64,000 nt of DNA from Cellulophaga sp. HaHa_2_95 (GTDB lineage: Bacteria > Bacteroidota > Bacteroidia > Flavobacteriales > Flavobacteriaceae). Numbering within the stretch: position 1 is the stretch's first letter; each line of letters starts with the position of its first letter. The notes under the pieces are model-generated. The model saw only the letters and a program-made list of their open reading frames with translations. It was not told the origin of the DNA and did no database searches. Both the position numbers and the translations under genes were made by a program. The stretch lies in assembly GCF_019278565.1 (NCBI RefSeq), contig NZ_CP058988.1:744001-808000 (forward strand), given 5' to 3'. Of this stretch, positions 24,193 to 33,295 are shown piece after piece.

Positions 24193-27100
24193 ATGAGAAA
24201 ATTTTATTTCACAATTGTCGCATTATTGTTTTCGGCAGTTGCTTTTTCACAGGGCGTTACTACCTCTGCAATCGGGGGACAAGTGACAGATGAAACAGGA
24301 GAGCCATTGCCAGGTGCAAGTATTGTAGCAGTGCATACTCCTTCCGGTTCAACTTATGGTGCGGCTACCGATTTTGATGGGTATTATAGAATATCCAACA
24401 TGAGAACAGGTGGGCCATATAAGATAACTATTAGTTATATAGGGTATGTAGATTTTAATGATGCAAATGTCTTTCTACAGTTAGGCGATGCGCAAAGGAT
24501 TAGCGTGACGTTAGGTGAGTCTGCTAATGAATTAGATGAAATTGTTGTTGTTGCACAATCTAACGGAGTTTTTGATTCAGGTAAAACTGGAGCAGGTACT
24601 AATGTATCTCAAAAACAGGTAAATAATTTACCGACAATTTCTAGAAATATTGCAGATTTTGCAAGATTAACACCTCAAGCTCAGGTTTCAGGGGATGATG
24701 TTATCTCTATTGCGGGTCAAAATAATCGTTACAACGCTATTTATATTGATGGTGCTGTGAATAATGATGTGTTTGGTCTTGCTGGTAATGGAACTAATGG
24801 TGGCCAAACAGGAGTAAGTCCAATTTCTTTAGATGCAATTGAATCTTTTCAAATTAACGTGGCTCCTTTTGATGTTAGACAATCAGGTTTTTCAGGAGGA
24901 AGTATAAATGCAGTTACAAAATCAGGAACTAATACAATTGAAGGTTCTGCATACGGTTTTTATAGAAATCAAGACTTAGCCGGTAAAACACCGTCTGGTC
25001 TTGCTGGAGATGATGAGCGAACTAAATTGGCAGAATTTTCTTCTCAAACATATGGTGTTCGTGTTGGTGGTCCAATAATTAAAGATAAATTATTTTACTT
25101 TGTAAACTATGAAAGACAAGATAATGAAACCCCTCAGCCTTTTAACATATCTACATATAGAGGTAGTGTTACAGAGGGGCAATTAACTCAGTTGTCAGAT
25201 TTTTTAAGTGATAATTATAATTATGATGCAGGAGGTTATGAAAATAATACATCAACCTTGCAGAGTGATAAATTGATAGCTAAAATTGATTGGAACATTA
25301 ATGACAACAATAAATTATCTTTAAAGCATAGTTATGTTAAGGCTGTTCAGTTTAATGCACCTGGGTCTAACCAAGGAGCTATAAACTTTCTCAATGGAGC
25401 GGTTAATTTTGAGTCCGTTACAAATTCAACAGCGTTAGAATTAAGCTCTAAAATTGGGGATAATATGTCTAATAATTTAATCATTGGTTATACGACAGTA
25501 AATGACGATAGGGGAGTCTCGGGAAGTCCTTTTCCAAGTGTTCAAATTTTTGATACTTCAGGCTCTTCAATCTATTTTGGCTCTGAACCTTTTTCAACAG
25601 CAAATTTATTAGAGCAAAAAGTTCTTACACTTTCTAATAATTTTGAAATATATAAAGGAGCACATACAATTACTATTGGAACTAATAATGAATTTTCTTC
25701 TGCATATAATGTTTTCTTTGGAAATAATTATGGGGCTTATAGATATAATAATATTGATGATTTCTTGAATGGAGTTCCTGGGAATAGATACAGATATGGA
25801 TATTCATTATTAGGGGGTTCAGGTGATGATTCTGAAGGTGCGGCTGATTTTGATTTATTTCAATTTGGCTTGTATGTGCAAGACCAAGTAAATATTACTG
25901 ATAATTTTAAATTTACAATCGGTGCTCGTATAGACGTACCTTATTGGGAGGATGGTTTAGTTAATGATGACTTTAATACGCGTACAGTTAGTATTCTTGA
26001 GTCAAATGGTAAAAATTTACAAGGAGCTCGTGTTGGGCAAGGTATTGATGCTACTGTTCATTTTTCTCCTAGGGTTGGTTTCAACTGGGATGTGAAAGGA
26101 AACCGTTCAACTCAAATTAGAGGTGGTCTTGGTGTATTCACATCTAGAATACCATTAGTATGGCCAGGTGGTGCATATAACAACAACGGGGTTACTGCTG
26201 GATCTCTTCAGTTAACTGGAGGAGATGTTCCAGTATTCAATTCTGATGTTAATAATCAATTTGCAGATCCATTACCAGGTACTGGCGCTTTAGGTGGTGA
26301 TATAAATCTTTTTGCTAAAGATTTTAAATTACCTCAGGTATTCAAAATTAACATTGCAATAGATCAAAAATTACCTGGTGATGTGGTGTTCTCAGGAGAT
26401 TTTATCTGGAATGATAACATATCTGCGGTTACATATGAAAACCTAAATTTACCAAATACTCCAAGTTTTTTAACAACAGGTGCAGGTTCTAGACCAAATT
26501 ATGGATTTGGTGCGTTAGATAGAACTTATGGAGCTGTGTATTTAGGTTCAAATACTGGAGAGGGAAGTTCTTATAATGTTAGTGGTTCTTTAAGTAAGAA
26601 TTTCTATTCAACTAAAGTTGATGTAACTTCTCAAGTGACTTATTCTTATGGAGATTCTGATGGTATTTTTGATGCTACATCATCTCAAAATAGTTCACAA
26701 TGGAGAAATTTGGAGACTGTAAATGGATCCAATAGACCAGATCTTTCTACATCTGATTTTTCTCCTGGAAATAGAATTATTGCGAACTCAACTATCGAAT
26801 TTAAATGGAGTGATAAATTACGTACCCGTTTAGGTTTCTTTTACGAAGGGGCTGAAGGAACTCCTTTTAGTTATGTTTACAATGGTAGCGGTTTATTATC
26901 GGATACTGGTTCATTTTCTGCTTTAGCTTATGTGCCAGCTAATGCGGCTGAAGCTCAATTAGTTTCTTATACTGATGGTGGCGCAACAGTTACGGCTACT
27001 GAACAGTGGACTTCTCTTAATGCCTTTATTGAAAGCGATGATTATTTAAGTTCAAGAAGAGGGCAATTTGCAGAAAGAAATGCTTCTCGTTCGGATTGGA

Positions 27101-27405
27101 CGCATATAGTTGATTTAAAATTTGCTCAAGAATTTCGTTTTCAGACAGGAAAAACTTTAAATAAGATAGAGTTTACAGCGGATATTTTTAACTTTACTAA
27201 TCTTTTAAATAAAGACTGGGGTGTTAGAACTTTTACAAACTTTAATCAAGTACAATTATTAAACTTTGAAGGTTTTCAAGCAGATGGCACTACGCCAACT
27301 TTTACTTATAATGAAAGTGCACAAGAAACTACAAATATTATTGATGATTCTGGTTTGAATTCATCAAGATGGCAAATGCAATTAGGGCTTAGATATAGCT
27401 TCTAA
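24193..27405 (+). CDS. TonB-dependent receptor, Oar-like
   Basis: A 1070-residue outer-membrane receptor. The ATG at 24193 yields the signal peptide MRKFYFTIVALLFSAVAFSQG; an upstream in-frame ATG would add 19 polar residues. Next come a carboxypeptidase-regulatory-like domain (IGGQVTDETGEPLPGASIV, about 28-120), a plug with YNAIYIDGAVNNDVFGL and FDVRQSGFSGGSINAVTKSG, and a large barrel ending RYSF. The SGGSINAVTKSGTN segment and long Ser/Asn-rich loops are typical of the Oar group. Oar was first described in Myxococcus and is common in flavobacteria, where some members export or import proteins or peptides. The substrate is unknown. A clean terminator follows. Confidence 0.92.
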   Translation: MRKFYFTIVALLFSAVAFSQGVTTSAIGGQVTDETGEPLPGASIVAVHTPSGSTYGAATDFDGYYRISNMRTGGPYKITISYIGYVDFNDANVFLQLGDAQRISVTLGESANELDEIVVVAQSNGVFDSGKTGAGTNVSQKQVNNLPTISRNIADFARLTPQAQVSGDDVISIAGQNNRYNAIYIDGAVNNDVFGLAGNGTNGGQTGVSPISLDAIESFQINVAPFDVRQSGFSGGSINAVTKSGTNTIEGSAYGFYRNQDLAGKTPSGLAGDDERTKLAEFSSQTYGVRVGGPIIKDKLFYFVNYERQDNETPQPFNISTYRGSVTEGQLTQLSDFLSDNYNYDAGGYENNTSTLQSDKLIAKIDWNINDNNKLSLKHSYVKAVQFNAPGSNQGAINFLNGAVNFESVTNSTALELSSKIGDNMSNNLIIGYTTVNDDRGVSGSPFPSVQIFDTSGSSIYFGSEPFSTANLLEQKVLTLSNNFEIYKGAHTITIGTNNEFSSAYNVFFGNNYGAYRYNNIDDFLNGVPGNRYRYGYSLLGGSGDDSEGAADFDLFQFGLYVQDQVNITDNFKFTIGARIDVPYWEDGLVNDDFNTRTVSILESNGKNLQGARVGQGIDATVHFSPRVGFNWDVKGNRSTQIRGGLGVFTSRIPLVWPGGAYNNNGVTAGSLQLTGGDVPVFNSDVNNQFADPLPGTGALGGDINLFAKDFKLPQVFKINIAIDQKLPGDVVFSGDFIWNDNISAVTYENLNLPNTPSFLTTGAGSRPNYGFGALDRTYGAVYLGSNTGEGSSYNVSGSLSKNFYSTKVDVTSQVTYSYGDSDGIFDATSSQNSSQWRNLETVNGSNRPDLSTSDFSPGNRIIANSTIEFKWSDKLRTRLGFFYEGAEGTPFSYVYNGSGLLSDTGSFSALAYVPANAAEAQLVSYTDGGATVTATEQWTSLNAFIESDDYLSSRRGQFAERNASRSDWTHIVDLKFAQEFRFQTGKTLNKIEFTADIFNFTNLLNKDWGVRTFTNFNQVQLLNFEGFQADGTTPTFTYNESAQETTNIIDDSGLNSSRWQMQLGLRYSF

Positions 27406-27425
27406 TTCTTTTCTCTAAAAATTTT

Positions 27426-27460
27426 AAAACCCTGCTTATTCAATTAAGCAGGGTTTTTTT
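27426..27460 (+). terminator. Terminator of the Oar-like receptor gene
   Basis: AAAACCCTGCTTA (27426-27438) and TAAGCAGGGTTTT (27445-27457) form a perfect 13-bp stem with a 6-nt loop and a T run. Confidence 0.9.
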
Positions 27461-27475
27461 ATGCTTAATTTTCAC

Positions 27476-27483
27476 TATTTTTG
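27476..27483 (+). promoter_or_regulatory. -7 element for the four-helix membrane protein gene
   Basis: TATTTTTG matches TAnnTTTG, 24 nt before the ATG at 27508 and just after the preceding terminator. Confidence 0.45.
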
Positions 27484-27507
27484 AGGCAACAAATTAAAAT
27501 TTAAAAT

Positions 27508-27951
27508 ATGATCTACGAAATAATTTATAAGCTACATTCTTTCTTTGCTTATATCGTTTTAGCTGTATTGATATTGGCCGTAATAAATGCAATTACGGGC
27601 TTAACAAAAAATAGAATGTTTACTTTGGAGAAAGACTTTAGAATAAGCCTTTTTGCCCTAATACTATCGCATATACAATTATTAATTGGTATCATTTTGT
27701 ATTTTGTTTCTCCTAAAGGATTTTATGCAATTAGTGAACTAGGAATGGGCGGACTAACATCTGCTTCAAGACTGTTGGCAGTAGAGCATCCTTTTATAAA
27801 TATTATAGCCTTGGTTTTTATTACCATAGGGTGGTCTAAACATAAAAAAATAATGGAAGCGAAGCGTAAGTTTAAAACAATAGCAATCTTTTACGGAACC
27901 GGATTGGTGTTGATTTTGAGTCGCTTACCATGGGGACAGTGGTTTGCTTAA
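27508..27951 (+). CDS. Four-helix membrane protein with conserved-looking histidines
   Basis: A 147-residue inner-membrane protein with four hydrophobic helices (about 10-30, 45-67, 95-108 and 125-138). Histidines sit near helix ends or inside helices: H10 in KLHSFFAY, H55 in LSHIQLLIG and H94 in AVEHPFINI. Arg/Lys-rich loops face one side (SKHKKIMEAKRKFK). I recognise this as a conserved flavobacterial hypothetical, but no function is established. The histidine placement would allow haem binding, which is speculative. It is monocistronic, with its own -7 element and a strong bidirectional terminator downstream. Confidence 0.75.
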   Translation: MIYEIIYKLHSFFAYIVLAVLILAVINAITGLTKNRMFTLEKDFRISLFALILSHIQLLIGIILYFVSPKGFYAISELGMGGLTSASRLLAVEHPFINIIALVFITIGWSKHKKIMEAKRKFKTIAIFYGTGLVLILSRLPWGQWFA

Positions 27952-27974
27952 ATCATTAAACTAACATAATTTAT

Positions 27975-28010
27975 AAAAAAAGCTTTGAGAAAAATCTCGA
28001 GGCTTTTTTT
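27975..28010. terminator. Bidirectional terminator between convergent genes
   Basis: AAAAAAGCTTTGAGA, loop AAAA, TCTCGAGGCTTTTTT: a long stem with two G-U pairs, flanked by A and T runs. It serves the membrane-protein gene (+) and the EEP gene (-). Confidence 0.8.
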
Positions 28011-29068
28011 TATTCACCGCCACTAGTCATGGAAGGTACGGCTTTAATTAAATAGAGGTATACAGGGAAATGATCACTATATCCGCCCACATAATTACCG
28101 CCAGCATAGGTGCGTAAAGGATATCCCTTATATTTCCCTGTTGGATCTAATAAATAGGATGGAGTAAAGACTCCCGCTTTCCAATAAGTATAGTTTTCTT
28201 TATTTTCTGAAATTAAATTACTGGTAAAAAAAAATTGGTCAAAAAGGTTCCATTTGTCTCGGTATGCTAAAGAGCCTATTCCTTTTTTGTGTAGCTTTTC
28301 CATGGGGTTGTATAAATCATTTTCTTCTAAGTTTCTTTCATCTCCTTTGGTCTTCAGAATCTTTCTTAGGCTATCACTGGTTGGATCGTCATTTAAATCG
28401 CCCATGCTTATAATTTTAGCGCTTGCATCAGTTCTTTTAATAGAGTCTATGATTCGTTTGTTCAATTTGGCGGCTTCTATACGGTTTGGTTTACTTCTTG
28501 CCTCACCGCCGCTTCTAGAGGGCCAGTGATTAACTATAAAATAAACTTGTTCGTTATCTAGTAGTCCTCCAACAATTAATTGATCTCTTGTGTAGTCTCT
28601 GTATCCTTCATTGTTTTGAAGCAATAAGCGTTGGCTCTTGAAAGAAGTAGGTATAAATGCATTTTTCTTGTAAAGTAAAGCTACATCTATTCCGCGTTCA
28701 TCCGGGGAGTCAAAATGGACAATTCCATAATTTTTTTCTCTTAAGTTTTTATGATAGATTAAGTCTGCTACAACTTCTTGATTTTCAACTTCGCAAATGC
28801 CTATAATATCGGGAGAAGATTTTGATACACTTTGCCCTATTTCGGACATTGCCTTAGAAAGATTATTTAATTTTTGCAGGTATCGATCTTCGGTCCATTG
28901 GTCTTTACCATTTGGAGTTCTGTCATCATCATAGGTAAGGCTATCATTCTTAAGGTCGAATAAATTCTCTAAATTATAAAAGGCGATTGTGCGTATTTTG
29001 TAGCTCTTTTTCTGAGCGTGTAGGTTTAAGTGTATAACGAGGAGGAGGAGAAAAAGTCGTGTATTCAT
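28010..29068 (-). CDS. Secreted endonuclease/exonuclease/phosphatase (EEP) family protein
   Basis: A 352-residue protein with signal peptide MNTRLFLLLLVIHLNLHAQ, so periplasmic or exported. The EEP fold is clear: IRTIAFYNLENLFD (metal-site Asn/Glu region), DIIGICEVENQEV (metal-binding Glu), RGIDVALLYKK, FIVNHWPSRSGGEARSK (catalytic His), SMGDLNDDPTSDS (Asp/Asn pair) and GGYSDHFPVYLYL (terminal Asp-His). All expected catalytic residues are present. Family members hydrolyse DNA, RNA or phosphate esters, and the substrate cannot be read from the sequence. It is divergent from a TonB receptor/DUF5689 lipoprotein pair 119 bp away. That suggests it degrades an external phosphate-containing polymer before uptake. 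Confidence 0.88.
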   Translation of the reverse strand: MNTRLFLLLLVIHLNLHAQKKSYKIRTIAFYNLENLFDLKNDSLTYDDDRTPNGKDQWTEDRYLQKLNNLSKAMSEIGQSVSKSSPDIIGICEVENQEVVADLIYHKNLREKNYGIVHFDSPDERGIDVALLYKKNAFIPTSFKSQRLLLQNNEGYRDYTRDQLIVGGLLDNEQVYFIVNHWPSRSGGEARSKPNRIEAAKLNKRIIDSIKRTDASAKIISMGDLNDDPTSDSLRKILKTKGDERNLEENDLYNPMEKLHKKGIGSLAYRDKWNLFDQFFFTSNLISENKENYTYWKAGVFTPSYLLDPTGKYKGYPLRTYAGGNYVGGYSDHFPVYLYLIKAVPSMTSGGE

Positions 29069-29128
29069 TGTTCTATATTGTGGTTAGATGAGCTGTTAGC
29101 TTATCGAAAATAATCTGATTTGTATTGT

Positions 29129-29146
29129 AATATTAATAATAATATT
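29129..29146. promoter_or_regulatory. Inverted repeat in the divergent EEP/TonB control region
   Basis: AATATTA (29129-29135), 4 nt, TAATATT (29140-29146): a perfect repeat between the divergent starts. It is very AT-rich, so chance is a real alternative. Confidence 0.25.
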
Positions 29147-29187
29147 CCTATATTACTCCATAAATCACTGAAATAGTAGTTGTTAAC

Positions 29188-31917
29188 ATGTTTAAGATCT
29201 TTTTGTTTATTGTTTTTTCTATATCAGCAAGCGTGAGTTTTTCACAAACTAATAGGATAGTAAAAGGAAGAGTTGTAGATAAACAGCAGAAGGATCAACT
29301 TACAGGTGTTCGTATTATAGTCGAAAAAACTAAGTGGTTAACCACTACAGATAAAGATGGTATTTTCTCCATTTTACTGCCTGATTCGGGTGATTATATT
29401 CTAAGTTTTCAGTATTCGGATTATATTTTAAAAAGGGTGCCAGTTACTTTAGGAAATCGTATTCTAGATTTGGGTACGGTATATCTCGAAAAAGATATTA
29501 CGGTAGAGTTAACCGATAATTTAATTACGCTGACCGATTCAGAGCTACATGATGACGAACAAAGTGCTAGTTCTGTTGGACTCTTACAAGCTACAAAGGA
29601 TATTTTCTTGCAACGGGCTGCTTTTGATTTTGGTCAGGCATTTTTTCGTGTTCGTGGTTATGATTCTCAATATGGGAAAGTTTTGATGAATGGTGTTTCT
29701 ATGAATAAGTTTTATGATGGGAGACCGCAATGGAATAACTGGGGTGGATTAAATGATGTTACCAGAAATCAAGAGTTTAGTAATGGGCTATCTGCATCTG
29801 CTTACAGTTTTGGAGGAGCATTAGGAGTAACTAATATTTCTACAAGACCCTCAGCCTTCCGCCCAGGAATTAGAATATCGTCTTCGGCTTCTAATAGAAC
29901 TTATGCGGCAAGAGTCATGGCGACATACACTTCCACTATTTCAGAGAAGAGCTTTAGTTATAGTGTATCAGGATCGAGAAGGTGGGCTAAAGAAGGTTAC
30001 GTTGCGGGTACATTATATGACGCATATTCGGCTTTTGGAGCTATCGAATATCAAATAAATCCTTCGAATAGTCTGCTATTTACAGGAATGTTGGCCTATA
30101 ATAGGAGAGGTAGGTCTTCTGCAGTTACCGAAGAGGTTTTTACTCTAGTGGGTAACCAGTACAATCCTTATTGGGGAACCCAAAATGGAGAAATTAGAAA
30201 CTCTAGGGAGCGTACAATAGCCGAGCCCATCTTAATGTTTAACCATATTTTAGAGACCTCAAAATTAAAATTAAATACGGGAGTAAGTTATCAGTCCGGA
30301 ATTAACTCAAGATCTAGACTTGGGTATTATAATGCGCCAAATCCTGATCCCACGTACTATAGATATTTACCTAGTTACTATATCAATAGCACCATAGGGG
30401 CTAACTTTTTAAGTGCTAATACAAGTAAGGAAGGATTTCTTTTGAACCCACAACTTAATTGGAATCAGGTTTATAAAGCTAATGATGCTATTAAAGCTGC
30501 CTATGTACTTTATGATGATGTTGTGAAAGACTCGCAAATAGCGGCAAGTAGCATCGCTAATATTACAATAGGGACTCAATTTAAAATTGATCTTGGAATA
30601 GGATACAAATCACTAGCGTCTACCAATTATGCTGAGATTTCTGATTTATTTGGGTCGGAATATCATGAGGATATTGACGTTTTTTCAAATACCTTAAATG
30701 ATAGCAACGGAGTTTTACAAAAGTATGAGGACGATATTTTTAATTATCATTATGATATAGACGTTGAGCAATTAGAAACTTTTGCTCAGATAAACTATGA
30801 GCATAACGGTTGGGAAGGTTTTTTAGCAGGGCAATGGGAAGCTTTAAATTATAGTAGAAACGGACGTTTCAAAAACCAACGTTATGAAACTACTTCTCTT
30901 GGAAGAAGTAATGATGTTAGCTTCTCAAATTTCAGTATCAAAGGCGGGTTTTCATATAAAATTAATGGAAGAAATTGGATTGAATCCAACGCTATGTTAC
31001 AACAAAAACCTCCAGTATTACAAAATGTTTTTATTAATCCAAGAGAGAACAATTTGGTGGTGCCTGACTTAAATTCTGAGAAAATTACGAGTATAGATGG
31101 ATCTTACTTTTTTAGATTTTCTAAATTAACAGGTCGTGTTACGGGTTTTCATACTAGGTTTCAAGGAGCTACTGACGTAAATTTTTTCTTTGTAGATGCA
31201 GGTGTAGGTTCAGATTTTGTTCAAGAGGTTTTAACTGGTGTAGATAAGTTGCATATGGGTACAGAATTGGGTGTAGAGTATCAGATTTCATCCGCGGTAC
31301 AATTAACGGCAGTTGCAGCTATTGGTAAATATGTATTTGCTAATCATCCAAATATTACTATAAATTTTGATACCGCCAATGCAGAAGATGAGCTCATAAA
31401 TTTGGAGGGAAGCAAAGACTTAGGAAAGGCAAATATTAAGGATTATAAATTAGGGCAAGGTCCTCAGAAAGCCGTTGCTATTGGTATTAATTATCGAGAT
31501 CCTAAATATTGGTGGGTAGGAGTTACAGCAAATTATTTAGCGAATAACTATGCTAATATATCGACCATTACTAGAACTAATAGTTTTTATATAGACCCAG
31601 AAACAGGAATTAATTTTCCCGATGCCACAAATGAAAATGTTTCTCAATTATTGGCTCAACAGTCACTAGATAATTTTTATTTGCTCAATTTAGTTGGAGG
31701 TAAATCCTGGTTGAAAAATGGGAAATATATTAGTGTTTTTGCTAGCATAAACAATGCATTTGACACCACATTCAGATCGGGTGGGTACGAGCAAAGCCGA
31801 AATGGAAATTTTGGACAGCTTAAACAAGATGCTTTGAGCGGATCGCCTTCTTTTGCTCCTAAATATTGGTATGGCTACGGAAGAACCTATTTCTTGAATT
31901 TTGCAATAAGTTTTTAA
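29188..31917 (+). CDS. TonB-dependent receptor paired with a DUF5689 lipoprotein
   Basis: A 909-residue outer-membrane receptor. It has a signal peptide (MFKIFLFIVFSISASVSFSQ) and a carboxypeptidase-regulatory-like domain (VKGRVVDKQQKDQLTGVRI, about 24-110). An atypical plug lacks the usual double-glycine wording but keeps FRVRGYDSQYGKVLMNGVSM and SAYSFGGALGVTNIST. The barrel ends LNFAISF. The RPQWNNWGGLNDVTRNQE segment is characteristic of the receptor class found with DUF5689 proteins in this phylum. Its stop is 7 nt before the lipoprotein gene, so the two form an operon in the manner of SusC/SusD but with a different lipoprotein. The divergent EEP enzyme is a probable third component. Confidence 0.9.
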   Translation: MFKIFLFIVFSISASVSFSQTNRIVKGRVVDKQQKDQLTGVRIIVEKTKWLTTTDKDGIFSILLPDSGDYILSFQYSDYILKRVPVTLGNRILDLGTVYLEKDITVELTDNLITLTDSELHDDEQSASSVGLLQATKDIFLQRAAFDFGQAFFRVRGYDSQYGKVLMNGVSMNKFYDGRPQWNNWGGLNDVTRNQEFSNGLSASAYSFGGALGVTNISTRPSAFRPGIRISSSASNRTYAARVMATYTSTISEKSFSYSVSGSRRWAKEGYVAGTLYDAYSAFGAIEYQINPSNSLLFTGMLAYNRRGRSSAVTEEVFTLVGNQYNPYWGTQNGEIRNSRERTIAEPILMFNHILETSKLKLNTGVSYQSGINSRSRLGYYNAPNPDPTYYRYLPSYYINSTIGANFLSANTSKEGFLLNPQLNWNQVYKANDAIKAAYVLYDDVVKDSQIAASSIANITIGTQFKIDLGIGYKSLASTNYAEISDLFGSEYHEDIDVFSNTLNDSNGVLQKYEDDIFNYHYDIDVEQLETFAQINYEHNGWEGFLAGQWEALNYSRNGRFKNQRYETTSLGRSNDVSFSNFSIKGGFSYKINGRNWIESNAMLQQKPPVLQNVFINPRENNLVVPDLNSEKITSIDGSYFFRFSKLTGRVTGFHTRFQGATDVNFFFVDAGVGSDFVQEVLTGVDKLHMGTELGVEYQISSAVQLTAVAAIGKYVFANHPNITINFDTANAEDELINLEGSKDLGKANIKDYKLGQGPQKAVAIGINYRDPKYWWVGVTANYLANNYANISTITRTNSFYIDPETGINFPDATNENVSQLLAQQSLDNFYLLNLVGGKSWLKNGKYISVFASINNAFDTTFRSGGYEQSRNGNFGQLKQDALSGSPSFAPKYWYGYGRTYFLNFAISF

Positions 31918-31924
31918 TCATATT

Positions 31925-33295
31925 ATGGTATATAAATTATTTTTATTTTGGGTGCTAATGGTAATAAGCGTACTTCTAATGCTCCCATGTTCCTGCGTAA
32001 AAAATAGAGATTTTGATCAATTGAAAGTTTCTTGTGAGAAAGAACTTGTGGCAAATACTACATTTACACAGATTTTTAATTTGTATGATGAGGAAACAAT
32101 CCAAATACAAGAGGATTTGATTATAGAAGGCTATGTAATATCATCTGATGAAGCAGGGAATTTTTTTGGAGTTCTCCACTTTCAAGATGACTATCAGCAT
32201 CCTACAGAAGGCTTGCAGATTGAATTAGATATTCGAGACAGTCATTTGTTTTATCCTATTGGAAGCAAAATTTTAATAAAATTAAAAGGATTGTATCTAG
32301 GTAAAAGCAAAGGTGTCTATAAGATTGGAGGTGTATTTAGTTCTTTTGGGAATGTTTCTGTAGGTAGATTACCAGCCCCAATTGTAAATCAGCATATATT
32401 TATTTCTTGTGAACAAGCCAGGGAGCTTGCTCCTACTTTAATTTCGCTTCAAGATAGTTTGGTGCGATTTAAAAATACGTTGGTGCAGATTGAACAAATT
32501 GAATTTTCTAGTGCAGAGTTAATGGAAACGTATGCCATAAAGGAGCAAGAGACCGATAGGACTCTAATAAACTGTTTGGATAAAGAGTTGGTTCTAAGAA
32601 ATAGTGGATATTCAGATTTTCAGAATATAAACTTACCAAAAGGAAGTGGGTTAATAACGGGAGTACTCCTTCAGGAGAATGATGATTTTTTTTTAGTGGT
32701 TAGAGATACCAATGATTTGAAATTTGATCAAGAACGCTGCGAAGATTTTATTGATGAATTTACTTCAAACTCAGTTTTTATTAGTGAAATTGCAGATCCA
32801 GAAAACAATGCAGATGCTCGGTTTATTGAGTTGTATAATTCGGGACCTTCATTAAGTTTAAAAAATTGGCGCTTACTTAGGTATACCAATGCAAACACAA
32901 CGGTTGGTGCTACGATTAACTTATCAGGGATTGTTTTGGAGGCGAATACGACACTGGTCATTTCTCCTAATGAGGAAGAATTTAAAGTTGTATATGGTTT
33001 TATTCCAGATCTGGTGGTAAGTACAGGTAGTGCGGCAGATTCAAATGGGGATGACATTATGGTATTGGTAGATCCATTTGATACGGTAATTGATATTTTC
33101 GGAGCTATAGGAACAGACGGTTCAGGTACCCATCATGAATTTGAGGATGGTAGAGCATTACGTAAGCCAGAAATTAATATGGGGAATACTGTTTATTCAT
33201 TCGATGAATGGCTTATATATAATGACACTGGAGCTTCAGGAACAATTAATATGCCTCAACAAGCACCAGTTAATTTTACGCCTGGGATTCGTTAA
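31925..33295 (+). CDS. DUF5689 / lamin-tail-domain lipoprotein
   Basis: A 456-residue probable surface or outer-membrane lipoprotein. The N-terminus VISVLLMLPCSCVKNRDFD carries two cysteines and an imperfect lipobox. Residues about 35-270 match the DUF5689 type, an OB-fold-like beta domain (DLIIEGYVISSDEAGNFFGV, LLIKLKGLYLGKSKGVYKIGG-like segments). Residues about 280-455 form a lamin-tail domain, with VFISEIADPENNADARFIEL, GPSLSLKNWRL and DIMVLVDPFDTVIDIFG. Lamin-tail domains accompany many secreted bacterial nucleases and are thought to help substrate or surface attachment. It is the last gene of the receptor operon. Its final 20 bp overlap the convergent receiver gene. Confidence 0.82.
   Translation: MVYKLFLFWVLMVISVLLMLPCSCVKNRDFDQLKVSCEKELVANTTFTQIFNLYDEETIQIQEDLIIEGYVISSDEAGNFFGVLHFQDDYQHPTEGLQIELDIRDSHLFYPIGSKILIKLKGLYLGKSKGVYKIGGVFSSFGNVSVGRLPAPIVNQHIFISCEQARELAPTLISLQDSLVRFKNTLVQIEQIEFSSAELMETYAIKEQETDRTLINCLDKELVLRNSGYSDFQNINLPKGSGLITGVLLQENDDFFLVVRDTNDLKFDQERCEDFIDEFTSNSVFISEIADPENNADARFIELYNSGPSLSLKNWRLLRYTNANTTVGATINLSGIVLEANTTLVISPNEEEFKVVYGFIPDLVVSTGSAADSNGDDIMVLVDPFDTVIDIFGAIGTDGSGTHHEFEDGRALRKPEINMGNTVYSFDEWLIYNDTGASGTINMPQQAPVNFTPGIR

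Noticed and set aside
32728..33057. 109-codon minus-strand frame inside the DUF5689 gene
   Set aside because: Antisense shadow; the + strand has the lamin-tail domain across this interval.
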